From Lichina pygmaea (taxonomy: Eukaryota > Ascomycota > Lichinomycetes > Lichinales > Lichinaceae): a stretch of 64,000 bases of DNA. Location of the stretch: assembly GCA_963422465.1 (NCBI GenBank), contig OY730175.1, forward strand, positions 2,232,001 through 2,296,000, read 5' to 3'. Position numbers and translations under genes: made by a program. This document shows, in pieces, positions 10,045-21,804 of the stretch (positions are counted from its first letter, which is position 1; each line of letters starts with the position of its first letter). The notes below the pieces were generated by a model. It was not told where the DNA came from, did not search any database, and worked only from the letters and a program-made list of their open reading frames with translations.

Positions 10045-13000
10045 TCAGTCCTGCTTCTGCCAGAACTGCTGCAGGAGGAGCTGGCAGTTCGCAAGGTTCC
10101 TGAGTGGTTCCCAGGTATTTTCCGAGTCTGGGTAGTTTTTCCACTTGACAAGGTATCGCTGACCTTTTCTCTTCAAGATCTGTTCGAACTCAAATTCCTG
10201 TTCTTCCTCTGGTTGGTAATGAAATGTTTCCTGCAAGAGTGTGCTCTGGTCAGCTAATTTGATCATTGAGATGTGAAAGTTTGGGTGTACCCAAGTGTCT
10301 CTCAGTAGTCGCAGTCTGATGTTGACTGGTCCAGTTTTTTCTTCGACTGAAAATAGTCTGACCTTGACATAGTCCAGTTTCTTTGTTCTTGGTTTCTTTG
10401 TTTTCCAATTTCTTGTGAGGAGGTAGACTTTATCCCCCTTCTTTAGCTGAGGTGCCATTTTGGATTTCTCGTCTATTTGATGTTGCATTCTTTCTGAGGT
10501 CTCTTGAAGTTAGTGCCTCATCATTGTGTGTGTTTGTTGTAGGAGCTTGTCATGTTGGAGTACTTTCTCTGTGTTTGGTGAAGCTCTGCTTGGCATCCCG
10601 ATGTTTGCATGTTGTCCAAAATTGGCAAAAAATAGTGATTCCTTTGTTGAGTCTGATCTGTGCTGGTTGATTGCCAGCTGTGCCACCAGTAATAACTGTA
10701 CCCAATTGCTGTGGGTCTTGTTGATGTAATGCTGTAAGTAAGTCTCCAGGACTTGGTTTGCTTGCTCTGTCTGGCTGTCAGTTCATGGGTGATAGGCTGT
10801 AGACATTTTGGGTTTTGTTCCTATGGCTGCACTGATTGTTTTCCAGTAGTTGGATGTGAAGAGTTTATCTCTGTCTGTAATGATCATGATCAGAACTCTG
10901 TGGTCTCTGACCAATCTGTCCAGTAAGAGGTGTCCCAACTGTTCTGCTGTGTGAGTCTCCTTGAATAGTACTGCTATTAGATATTTTGTGAATCTGTCCA
11001 CTATCACCATAATCAAGTTGTAGGTGATTCCTGTGACTGGGTCTTTGGACTTGGGTAGCTTTGTGATGAAGTCCATTGACACATCTTCCCACAAGCCTCT
11101 TGGTATCGTGTTTGGGTGTTCTTCTCTGTATGGCTTATGTCTTCCATGTTTGTTTTTCTGGCATAGTAGACACTTGCTGATGTAGTTTGTGACATGTTGT
11201 CAGAGGTTAATGATATTGTTCCCTGCCTGTTGGATAAGGTCTGTGGTCTTGGAGATTCCTAGGTGACTATGTGCTGGATTATCGTGGTAGTTCCTTATTA
11301 GTTCTTCAGTGTCTTCTGCTGTGAGCTTGTTGATCTGTGGTTGAGGCACCAGGTTTTCTTGCTAGTCCTGCTGTAAGATTGTTCCTTGGTGTTCATCATC
11401 TTCCATGTGGTCTTTTTATCAGCTTAGTGCGTCTGCTCTCCTATTATCTTGTCCAGGGGTGTACAAGATCTTGAACTTGTGTTGCCCTAGGAGTTCAGCC
11501 TATCTGACTTGCTGTCTGTTCAGCTTCTTGGTTGTTGTGAATGTTGTCAGATTCTTGTGGTCTGTGAGAACAGTGAGTTCAGAACTGCTTTCTGTGTACA
11601 CTCTCCAGTGTTCAAGTGTGTTGACAACTGCCAGTAGCTCTTTGTTGTGGATATCATAGTTTTGTTCTGCTTGTGTTATTTTTTGTGAGTAGTAGGTGAC
11701 TGGGTGCCACTTGCCATCTGCCTGTTGGCATAGACATGCTCCCACTGCCTGATCTGAAGTGTCTGTCTTGATTTGTGTCAGTTGGCCTGTCTTGAAGTTG
11801 AGGAGAACTGGTTCCTTGGCGCAAGTGTCCTTGAGCTATTAGAATACTTTTTGTTGTCTCTCTGTCCACCAGTACTCCATGTCCTTCTTTGTGAGTTCTG
11901 TCAGTGGTGTTACCATCTGTGAGTAGTTCTTTATGAACTGTCAGTTGAAGTTGGCAAATCCTAGGAAGGCTTGTACTTCCTTAACTGATGTCAGTGTTGG
12001 CCATTGCTGAATCACTTTGATTTTCTCAGAGTTAATCTTGATCCCTTCAATCCCTATAACATATCTGAGGAATTCAACTTCCAGTTTGTTGAACTCACAT
12101 TTCTTTGGGTTAAGCTTGAGCCCTGCCTGTTGTAGGCATTGTAGAACATCCTTCACATGTTTGGTATGTTCCTGTTGTGTGTTTGAGTAGACAAGAATGT
12201 CATCCAGGTAGGTGATAGCTGTTTGGTCCAGGTGTGCTCTGATGATGTTATTGATCAATGCTTGACATGTTGCTGGTGTGTTCGTGAGTCTGAATGGCAT
12301 CACCAGATACTTGTAGTGTCTGTATCAGGTTCTGAAGGCTGTCTTCCATTCTTCTCCTTCTTTCATGTGTATCAGGTTGTATACTCCTTTCAAGTCCAGC
12401 TTGGTAAAGATTGTAGCTTGGCTGATCCTGTCTTGCAATTTGTTCGCATTTGGCAACAGATATCAGTTCTTGATGGTAATGTTGTTGAGTTTCCTGTAAT
12501 CCACACAAAGTCAAAGACTTCTGTTTTTTTTTGGCGCAAATAGTATCGGGTATCCTGCTGGCAATTGAGATTCTCGAATGAAACCCTTTTTCAGGTTTTC
12601 CTCCAGGTACTTGCGAAGTACTTGGAGCTCTTTCTCTGATAACTGGTAAATTAGTCCAAATTCTGGCTCTGTCCCTGGTTGCAACTTGATCTTATGATCC
12701 CAAGGTTGGTGCTTAGGCAACACTGCTGTTGTTGTCTCTTCCTGAAAGAGGTTATCATACTCAGGCCAGTACTCTTCAGAGATCTCCAGAGAGTTAACAA
12801 CTTCCTCTCTCTTTATCTCTGACTGTTTGGCCACCTGGTTCCGGGGTGTGCCTGTCAAGGCAGACCTCTTCTCTTGAGAGTTGTCCTTTCTGTTGGTGAG
12901 GTTCCACTGAGGACTCCTTCCCTCATCTGTCTACACCTTCTGCAGCTGGTAACAGGTCTGAGCTGTGTTGTTAGTGCAGTTCCTAAACGTGAGTACTCCT

Positions 13001-13350
13001 GTCCTCCAGTTAACAAATGGGTTGTGCTTCTTTAGCCAAGGTATCCCCAAATAGATATCCTGAGTGGCCAACTTGACAATATCAAGGTGGATCCTTTCAG
13101 CATAGTGTCTGGTAACTATTTCCATTGGCTGTGTCTTATGGCAGACTAGCTCTGTCTGTCCATTTGCCATCGTGAGCTGATAGAGCTGCTGCTTGTGTCT
13201 CCTTCCAGTGCCAAGGGTATCGTAAAGTTGTCTTGAGATGTAGTTTCCGCTGGCTCCAGAGTCAACAAGTGTGTATGTCTGTACTGGCGTGTTGGTGTGT
13301 AGTGACACAGGCAATCACAGGTGCTTTGTGTTGCTAGAGGTCATGTTGTT
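10045..13350 (-). pseudogene. A3 pol (protease, RT, RNase H, integrase, chromodomain)
   Basis: Protease with the DSGASGNYI active-site motif (12931-13314), RT (11941-12858, with the YLDDILVYS catalytic motif in 12200-12230), RNase H (11500-11869, TDHKNL), integrase zinc-binding and catalytic core (10783-11195), C-terminal KKGDKVYLL module and chromodomain (10045-10488, core YLVKWKNYPDSENTWEP). The chromodomain at the integrase end places the family in the chromoviruses. A fossil with several breaks. Confidence 0.9.
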
Positions 13351-14882
13351 GAGCTCCTGATGTCACCCCTTGACAAGGGAGTTCAGTCTTTTCCTGATTG
13401 AAGTATCTTTCCACTGACTGGGCAATAGGTCCAGCCATTCCCATCAGTTCTGAGGAATCTGTTCATGAATTTGTCTTGCTGATGCTTGCCACATCCAGGC
13501 TTGAGGTAGTACTGCCAATTGTTGATATAGCAGTTGTGGTTGTTGCCTTGCTGTAGGAACATGAGGTGTTCGTACCAGTCATGTGTGTGCCCAGGGAATG
13601 CGGTGTGTTGGCATTTATCCCAAAGATAGATCTCACACGTATCCTTCTCACAATTGACCCAATGCTTGTGGCAGGTGGTGTGGTAGGGTGAATGTCCTCT
13701 GTACCTTTGTAGTTGTTTGTGGTAGGTGCAGTAGTGCTTTGTGCAAAACCTCTACTGTAGTTTGCCGTGCTGTAGATTTTGTGGGTCCATGCTGTAAGCA
13801 TAGCTTCCTTGTGGTATTTCTTCTTTGATAGATGTGAGTTTGTCTCAGTCTCTATCAGAGGTGGTTAAGAGCTCCTGTCCCTTGTCCAGACCTGTCAGTT
13901 CTGGTAGGTCCTTGCCTCCTGATGTTGCCAGTTGGTGGGCTGCTTCCAATGTCTGATTATAGTTGTCCTATTGTTCAAGGGATAGCTGAGTCTCTCCTGG
14001 TGGGTCTTCTGGCTTGATGATATTCCAGTCTCTGTCAAGCGTATTAAGTTGCTGTCAGTGCACCTTGTTCTTTGAACAACAGTCTTTCACTATGTGGCCT
14101 AGCTTGCCACAGGCATAGCACTTCAGTGCTTTCCTCTTTTTGTTGTTTCTTCCTTTTGTGAACCTTCTCTTGTGGTGGACTGCATCCAGTTCCATGGGTG
14201 TATAGCCATATGGGTCATGTGGCAGTACCTTGTTAGGTAGCTTGTAGTGGTTACTCACATGCCATGCGGGGTGGCTGTATCCTCTGTCATAGTGTTTCTC
14301 TATCACTCACTCGAATAGTTTGTTATTGATGTTGATTGCTTGTGCGATGAGTTTGTCCAGTGTGTTGACCACTCATCTGTCAAAGCTGATTTCATTCTTC
14401 ATGTTTTCCTTGAGTCCATGTCAGTACATGACCATCAGGGTGTCATCATCCCAGTCAGTCAGTACTAAGTATTGTTTGAACTGTGTGGTGTACTCTGCGG
14501 CTGAGTGTTGTTGCTTGATGTGCTGGATCATCTGTATAGCCACTTTGTCTTTGTTAGATAGTCCAAGGATCCTTTTGATCTTGTCCTTGAATCATGTCCA
14601 TTTTGTCATCTATTCTGTTGTGCCATCGTGGTCTCTGTTTCCTGAGAGATGTTTGTTGATGTAGAGCTTGATCCATCAATAAGCATTGTCTCTCATGTAA
14701 GTGGTTATGAAGAGGGGCCACTTTTCCTTAGGCAGCTTTGTCTCTGGTTGGAATTGAAAGTAGACTTGGAGTTGCATGAGCCAGTCGTCAACCTTATTTC
14801 TTTTGCTGTAGAACAGGTCTGGCTTGGCAACACTAATCTTTCCATCTGGGAAGTTGGGGTTGGTTACTCCTGAGGTACTCAT
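13351..14882 (-). pseudogene. A3 gag
   Basis: Starts MSTSGVTNPNFPDGK only 19 bp after the 5' LTR. It has a capsid-like region and one CCHC knuckle (CYACGKLGHIVKDC, within 14055-14306), then a Cys/His-rich segment (about 13463-13801 in other frames) before protease. Broken. Confidence 0.85.
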
Positions 14883-14900
14883 CTTTGAGGGTCTTCAAAG

Positions 14901-15459
14901 TGTTGCAGTCTGTACTGTACTGTCCTATCCGAGTATAGGATTAGGGCAAGAGGTGGAAGGCAGGTTGGTTCTTGCAGGAGAGGAGTGTCAAGGAGTGTGA
15001 AGGGGTTTGGTGGAACATGGTGGTGGTGACACCTGATCAACAGCTTTGTACAAAAGGATTGTATTGAAGTAGATCTAGTTGTCTGGATCATAACATAAGT
15101 TGAAGACAATTGTTCCATAAGGGAACTATCACCAGACTATATAGTGCTGGCCTGTCAAGACAATCAAGATTGTCTTGACAGTGTTGATGTCAAGACAGGT
15201 GAGATTGTCTTAACAGTCCCACCATGTTATGCACCCTGTGTCAAGACTGGTGAGATTGTCTTGATGCTTCATGCATCCTGCGTCAAGACTGGTGAGATTG
15301 TCTTGATACTTCATGTATCCTGCGTCAAGACTCCTGTGTGTGTCTCGACAGTCATGTGACCCCTTGTTGGTTGGTCACTTGACTTCCATAGTGTCCTCTT
15401 GCCTGGCCCGCAGCCTGATTGCCTATAAATAAGTGGCTCCCATCCTCTGGGTCATAACA
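14901..15459 (-). repeat. A3 5' LTR
   Basis: 559 bp with two iteron units. Directly inside the LTR the sense strand reads CTTTGAAGACC, where a primer-binding site is expected. No tRNA complement is apparent there, but it is complementary to GTCTTCAA near the predicted sense transcript start (see findings). Confidence 0.92.
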
Positions 15460-15464
15460 TCTCA
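15460..15464. repeat. Target-site duplication TCTCA, right side of A3
   Basis: Matches 8912-8916 and is followed by the rest of the A2 5' LTR. Confidence 0.9.
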
Positions 15465-15898
15465 ACACAGCATGCATGAAGCATCAAGACAATCTCACCT
15501 GTCTTGATGCAGGATGCATAACATGGTGGGACTGTCAAGACAATCTCACCTGTCTTGATGCAGGATGCATAACATGGTGGGACTGTCAAGACAATCTCAC
15601 CTGTCTTGACATCAAGACTGTTGAGACAATCTTGATTGTCTTGACAGGCCAGCACTATATAGTCTGGTGATAGTTCCCCTATGGAATAATTGTCTTCAAC
15701 TTATGTTGTGATCCAGACAACTACATCTACTTCAATACAATCTTTTTGTATGAAGCCATTGATCAGGTATGACCACCACTATGTTCCACCAAACCCCTTT
15801 GCACTCCTTGACACTTCTCTCCTGCAAGAACTAATCCGCCTTCCACCTCTCACCCTAATCCTATACTCGGATAGGACAGTACAGTACAGACTGCAACA
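15465..15898 (+). repeat. A2 5' LTR, second part
   Basis: Continues the LTR begun at 8699. It includes a local duplication of a roughly 50-bp segment near 15499-15600, the sense TATA (CTATATAG near 15655) and the CAACA end. Confidence 0.9.
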
Positions 15899-15916
15899 CT
15901 TTGAAGACCCTCAAGG

Positions 15917-17400
15917 ATGAGTACCTTAGGAGTAACCAACCCTGACTTCCCAGATGGAAAGATTAGTGTTGCCAAGCCAGACCTGTTCTACAGTGAAAGG
16001 AACAAGGTTGACGACTGGCTCATGCAACTCCAAGTCTACTTTCAATTCCAACCAGAGACAAAGCTGCCTAGGGAAAAGTGGCCTCTCTTCGCAACCACTT
16101 ACATAAGAGGTAATACTTATTGATAGATCAAGCCCTACATCAACAAACATCTCTCAGGAAACAGAGACCACAACAGCACAACAGAATAGATAACAAAATA
16201 GACATGATTCAAGAACAAGATCAAAAGGATCCTTGGACTATCTAACAAAGACAAAGTGGCTATACGAATGATCCAGCACATCAAATAACAACACTCAGCT
16301 GCAGAGTACACCACGCAGTTCAAACAATACTCAGTACTGACTGACTGGGACAACAATGCCCTGATGGTCATGTACTGATGTGGACTCAAGGAAAACATAA
16401 AGGATGAAATCACCTTCAACAGACAAGTGGTCGACACACTGGACAAACTCATCATACAAGCAATCAACATTGATGACAAGCTATTCGAGTGAGTGATAGA
16501 GAAACACCATGACAGAGGATACAGCCACCCCACATGGTATGTGAGCAACCACTACAAGCTGTCTAACAAGGCACCACCACATGACCTATATGGCTATGCA
16601 CCCATGGAACTGGATGCAGTCCACCACAAGGGAAGGTTCACGAAGGGAAGGAACAACAAAAAAAGGAAAGCACTGAAGTGCTATGCCTGTGGCAAGCTAG
16701 GCCACATAGTGAAAGACTGTTGTTCAAAGAACAAGGTGTACTGACAGCAACTTAATACACTCGACAGAGACTGGAATATCATCAAGCCAGAGGACTCACC
16801 AGGAGAGACTTAGCTATCCCTTGAACAATAGGACAACTACAATCAGACATTGGAAGTAGCCCACCAACTGGCAACATCAGGAGGCAAGGACCTACCAGAA
16901 CAGATAGGTCAGGACAAGGGACAGGAGCTCTTAACCACCTCTGATGGGGACTGAGATGAACCCACATCTATCAAAGAAGAAATACCACAAGGAAGCTATG
17001 CTTACAGCATGGACCCACAAAATCTACGGCATGGTGAACTACAGTGGAGGTTTTGCACAAAGCACTACTGCACCTACCACAAACAACTACAAAAGTACAG
17101 AGGACATTCACCCTACCACACCACCTGCTACAAGCATTGGGTCAATTGTGAGAAGGATGCGTGTGAGATCTATCTTTGGGACAAACATCAACACACCGTA
17201 TTCCCCGGGCACACACATGATTGGCACAAACACCTCATGTTCCTACAGCAAGGCAACAACTACAACTGCTACATCAACAATTGGCAGTACTGCCTCAAGC
17301 CTGGATGTGACAAGTATCAGCAAGACAAATTCATGAACAGATTCCTTAGGACTGATGGGAATGGCTGGACCCATTGCCCAGTCAGTGGAAAGACACTTTG
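15917..17400 (+). pseudogene. A2 gag with zinc knuckle and Cys/His-rich segment
   Basis: Starts MSTLGVTNPDFPDGK 18 bp after the LTR. The CCHC knuckle CYACGKLGHIVKDC lies near 16678-16725. From about 17009 to 17400 follows a conserved segment very rich in Cys and His (FCTKHYCTYHK, HWVNCEKDACEIYLWDKHQ, YCLKPGC) that precedes protease in every Family A copy. Broken. Confidence 0.85.
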
Positions 17401-17454
17401 ATCAGAAAAAGGCTGAACTCCCTTGTCAAGGGGTGACATCAGGAGCTCAACAAC

Positions 17455-20400
17455 ATGACCCCTAGCAACGCAAAGCACCTGCGATTACCTGTGTCACTAC
17501 ACGCCAACACACCAGTACAGACATACACACTTATGGACTCTGGAGCCAGTGGAAACTACATCTCAGGACAACTTTACAATACCCTCAGCACTGGAAGGAG
17601 ACACAAGCAGCAGCCCTATCAGCTCACAATAGCAAATGGACAGACAGAGCTAGTCTGCCATGAGATGCAGCCAATGGAAATAGTTACCAGACACTATGCT
17701 GAAAGGATCCACCTTGATATTGTCAAGTTGGCCACTCAGGATATCTATTTGGGGATGCCTTGGCTAAAGAAGCACAATCCAGTTGTTAACTGGAGGACAG
17801 GAGTACTCACGTTTAGGAACTGCACTAACAACACAGCTCAGACCTGTTACCAGCCACAGAAGGTGTGGACAGATAAGGGAAGGAGTCCTCAGTGGAACCT
17901 CACTGACAGAAAGGACAACTCTCAAGAGAAGAGGTCTGCCTTGACAGGCACACCCCAGAACCAGGTGGCCAAACAGTCAGAGATGAAGAGAGAGGAAGTT
18001 GTTAACTCTCTGGAGATCTCTGAAGAGTACTGACCTAGGTATGATAACCTCTTTCAGGAAGAGACAACAACAGCAGTGTTGCCTAAGCACCAACCTTGGG
18101 ATCATGAGATCAAGTTGTAACCAGGGACAGAGCCAGGATTTAGACCAATTTACCAGTTATCAGAGAAAAAGATCCAAGTACTTCACGAGTACCTGGAGGA
18201 AAACCTGAAAAAGAGTTTTATTTGAGAATCTCAATCACCAGCAGGATACCCGATACTATTTGCACCAAAGAAAGACAGAAGTCTTCAACTTTGTGTGGAT
18301 TACAGGAAACTCAACAACATTACCATCAAGAACTGATATCTGTTGCCAAATGCAAACAAATTGTGAGACAGGATCAGCCAAGCTATAATCTTTACCAAGC
18401 TGGACTTGAAAGGAGCATACAACCTGATACACATGAAAGAAGGAGAAGAATGGAAGACAGCCTTCAGAACCTGATACAGATACTACAAGTATCTGGTTAT
18501 ACTATTCAGACTTACAAACACACCAGCAACATGTCAAGCATTGATCAACAACATCATCAGAGCACACCTGGACCAAACAGCTATCACCTACCTGGATGAC
18601 ATTCTTGTCTACTCAAACACGTAACAGGAACATACCAAACATCTGAAGGATATTCTACGATACCTACAATAGGCAGAGCTCAAGCTCAACCCAAAGAAAT
18701 ACAAGTTCAACAAACCAGAAGTTGAATTCCTCAGATACATCATAGGAATCAAAGAGATCAAGATCAACCCTGAGAAAATCAAAGTGATTCAGCAATGGCC
18801 AACACTGATGTCAGTTAAGAAAGTACAAGCCTTCCTAGGATTTGCCAACTTCAACTGACAGTTCATAAAGAACTACTCACAGATAGCAACACCACTGACA
18901 GAACTCACGAAGAAGGACGTGGAGTACTGGTGGACAGAGAGACAACAAAAAGCATTCCAACAGCTCAAGGATACTTGCGCCAAGGAACCAGTTCTCCTCA
19001 ACTTCAAGACAGGCCAACCAACACAAATCAAGACAGACACTTCAGATCAGGCAGTGGGAGCATGTCTATGCCAACAGGTAGATGGCAAGTGGCACCCAGT
19101 TGCCTACTACTCACGAAAAATAACACAAGCGGAACAAAACTATGATATCCACAATAAAAAGCTACTGGCAGTTGTCAATGCACTCAAACACTGGAGAGTG
19201 TACGCAGAAAGCAGTTCTGAACTCACTGTTCTCACAGACCACAAAAATCTGACAACATTCACAACAACCAAGAAGCTGAACAGACAGCAAGTCAGATAGG
19301 CTGAACTCCTAGAGCAACACAAGTTCAAGATCTTGTACACCCCTGGACAAGACAATAGGAGAGCAGACGCACTAAGCTGACGAAAAGACTACATGGAAGA
19401 TGATGAACACCAAGGAACAATCTTATAGCAGGACCAGCAAGGAAACCTGGTGCCTCAACCACAGATCAACAAGCTTACAGCAGAAGACACTGAAGAACTA
19501 ATAAGGAACTACCACAACAATCCAGCACATGGTCACCCAGGAATCTCCAAGACTATAGACCTTATCCAACAGACAGGGAACAATGTCATTAACCTCTGAC
19601 AACATATCACAAACTACATCAGCAAGTGTCTACTATGCCAGAAAAACAAACATGGAAGACATAAGCTATACGGAGAAGGACACCCGAACACAATACTGAG
19701 AGGCCTGTGGGAAGACATATCAATAGACTTCATCACAAAGCTACCCAAGTCCAAAGACCCAGTCACAGGAATCACCTACAACTTGATTATGGTGATAGTG
19801 GACAGATTCACAAAATATCTAATAGTGGTACTATTCAAGAAGACCCACATAGCAGAACAGTTGGGACACCTCTTACTGGACAGATTGGTCAGAGACTACA
19901 GAGTTCTGATCATGATCATTACTGACAGAGACAAACTCTTCACATCCAACTACTAGAAGATAATCAGTGCAGCCATGGGAACAAAGCCCAAAATGTCTAC
20001 AGCCTATCACCCACGAACTGACAGCCAGACAGAGCAAGCAAACCAAGTCCTGGAGACTTACTTACAGTATTACATCAACCAGACCCACAGCAATTGGGTA
20101 CAGTTATTACCAGTGGCACAGCTGGCAATCAACCAGCACAGATCAGACTCAACAAAGGAATCACTATTTTTTGCCAATTTTGGACAACATGTGAACATCA
20201 GGATACCAAGCAGAGCTTCACCAAACACAGAGAAAGCACTCCAACATGACAAGCTCCTACGACAAACACACACGATGATGAGGCACTACCTTCAAGAAAC
20301 CTCAGAAAGAATGCAATGTCAAATGGACAAGAAATTGAAAATGGCACCTCAGCTAAAGAAGGGGGATAAAGTCTACCTCCTCACAAGAAACTGGAAAGTC

Positions 20401-20748
20401 AAGAAACCAAGAATAAAGAAACTGGACTATGTCAAGGTCAGACTATTTTCAGTCAAAGAAAAAACTGGACCAGTTAATGTCAGACTGCGACTACTGAGAG
20501 ATGCTTAGGTACACCCCAACTTTCACATCTCAATGATCAAATTAGCTGACCAGAACACACTATTGCAGGAAACATTTTATTACCAACCTGAAGAAGAACA
20601 AGAGTTCAAAGTTGAACAGATTCTGGCTAGGAAAAGTCAGCAATACCTTGTCAAGTGGAAAGGATACCCAGACTCAGAAAATACCTGGGAACTACTCAGG
20701 AACCTCGTGAACTGCCAGCTCCTCCTGCAGCAGTTCTGGCAGAAGTAG
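17455..20748 (+). pseudogene. A2 pol (protease to chromodomain)
   Basis: Protease (17455-18033, DSGASGNYI), RT (about 18040-18880), RNase H (18919-19299), integrase (about 19500-20510, with the HPxTDxQTEQANQ-like segment at 19975-20100 and KKGDKVYLL at 20350-20385), chromodomain 20533-20748 (YLVKWKGYPDSENTWE). Broken. Confidence 0.88.
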
Positions 20749-20959
20749 GACTGAACAGCTTGGCCTGCAGTGCAGACACATCAATGACTGTTGCCGACAA
20801 ATCTTCACCATCCACCTCTATTTCAGCAACAAGGCACTGGAGCTTCTTCCTTGCTTGACTCTCAGCACTCTCAAGAACCTTTTGCTTTCGGGACACACGA
20901 GCCTGCAACTCGGCAAGCTGCTTAACAAGAGTATCCTGCTTGGCCTTGTCAACAGCCAA
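20696..20959 (-). pseudogene. Antisense frame of A2, coiled-coil half
   Basis: Read opposite to pol. It has heptad-like QLAELQARVSRKQKVLESAE followed by a Cys-poor tail ending GGAGSSRGS. Its 3' end overlaps the chromodomain end of pol (20696-20748). The zinc-cluster half lies upstream, toward 21115. Equivalent to 4503-5085 in A1. Confidence 0.5.
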
Positions 20960-21240
20960 ATCCTCACAAAGGTTATCTCAAGTCATGTTGAGCAACTCCC
21001 AAGAGAGTGACACACAGGACTTCCCACAATAAGTGTATTCAGTGCACTTCAACTTATTGTTGTTGTCAGACATTCAGAAGCAGAGCTTATGGTTCAAAAC
21101 ACAGAAGTCACATGGAGCAAGTGACACAAAGTTATAATCACAGATCTGGGCCACCAGTTGTTTTCGGTAAGCAGAGGCATGTGATTTTGCAGACATACTC
21201 AAGAATTCATCAGGACAATAAATGAAGGAGAGGAGGGTAG

Positions 21241-21799
21241 TGTTACGACCCAGGGAATGGGAGCCACTTATTTATAGGCAATCAGGCTGTGGGCCAGGTA
21301 AGAGAACATCATGGAAGTCAAGTGACCAACTAACAAGAAGTCACGTGACTGTCAAGACACACACGGGAGTCTTGACACAACATGCATGAAGCATCAAGAC
21401 AATCTCACCAGTCTTGACACAGTATGCATGAAGCATCAAGACAATCTCACCTGTCTTGATGCAGGATGCATAACATGGTGGGACTGTCAAGACAATCTCA
21501 CCCATCTTGATGTCAAGACTGTCAAGACAATCTCAATTGTCTTGACAGGCCAGCACTATATAGTCTGGCGATAGTTCCCCTATGGAACAATCATCTTCAA
21601 CTCATGTTGTGATCCAGACAACTAGATCTACTTCAATACAATCCTTTTGTACAAAGCCATTGATCAGGTGTCACCACCACCACGTTCCACCAAACCCCTT
21701 CGCACTCCTTGACACTCCTCTCCTGCGAGAACCAACCCACTTTCCACCTCTCACCCTAATCCTATACTCAGATAGGACAGTACAGTACAGACCGCAACA
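21241..21799 (+). repeat. A2 3' LTR
   Basis: 559 bp, TGTTACGACCC to GACCGCAACA, preceded by the polypurine tract and followed by the GTGCA duplication. Confidence 0.92.
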
Positions 21800-21804
21800 G
21801 TGCA
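21800..21804. repeat. Target-site duplication GTGCA, right side of A2
   Basis: Matches 8694-8698. A1 gag resumes here. Confidence 0.9.

Larger units (their letters stand above)
8917..15459 (-). mobile_element. Family A chromovirus A3, complete in outline, nested in the A2 LTR
   Basis: Two LTRs in the same minus orientation (8917-9558 and 14901-15459) enclose gag, protease, RT, RNase H, integrase, chromodomain and the antisense frame, with a TCTCA duplication outside. In the first 250 bp of the LTRs I count 11 differences (about 4%), all transitions, making it the youngest of the three nested copies. That agrees with the insertion order. All main domains are present but it carries on the order of ten breaks. 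Confidence 0.92.
8699..21799 (+). mobile_element. Family A chromovirus A2, plus strand, with A3 nested in its 5' LTR
   Basis: 5' LTR 8699-8916 resumed at 15465-15898, gag from 15917, protease from about 17455, RT, RNase H, integrase and chromodomain to 20748, antisense frame to about 21230, polypurine tract (AAGGAGAGGAGGG) just before the 3' LTR 21241-21799. It is flanked by GTGCA on both sides. By eye its LTRs differ at roughly 9% of positions over the last 240 bp, mostly transitions, so it is older than A3. It is broken in many places. Confidence 0.9.
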
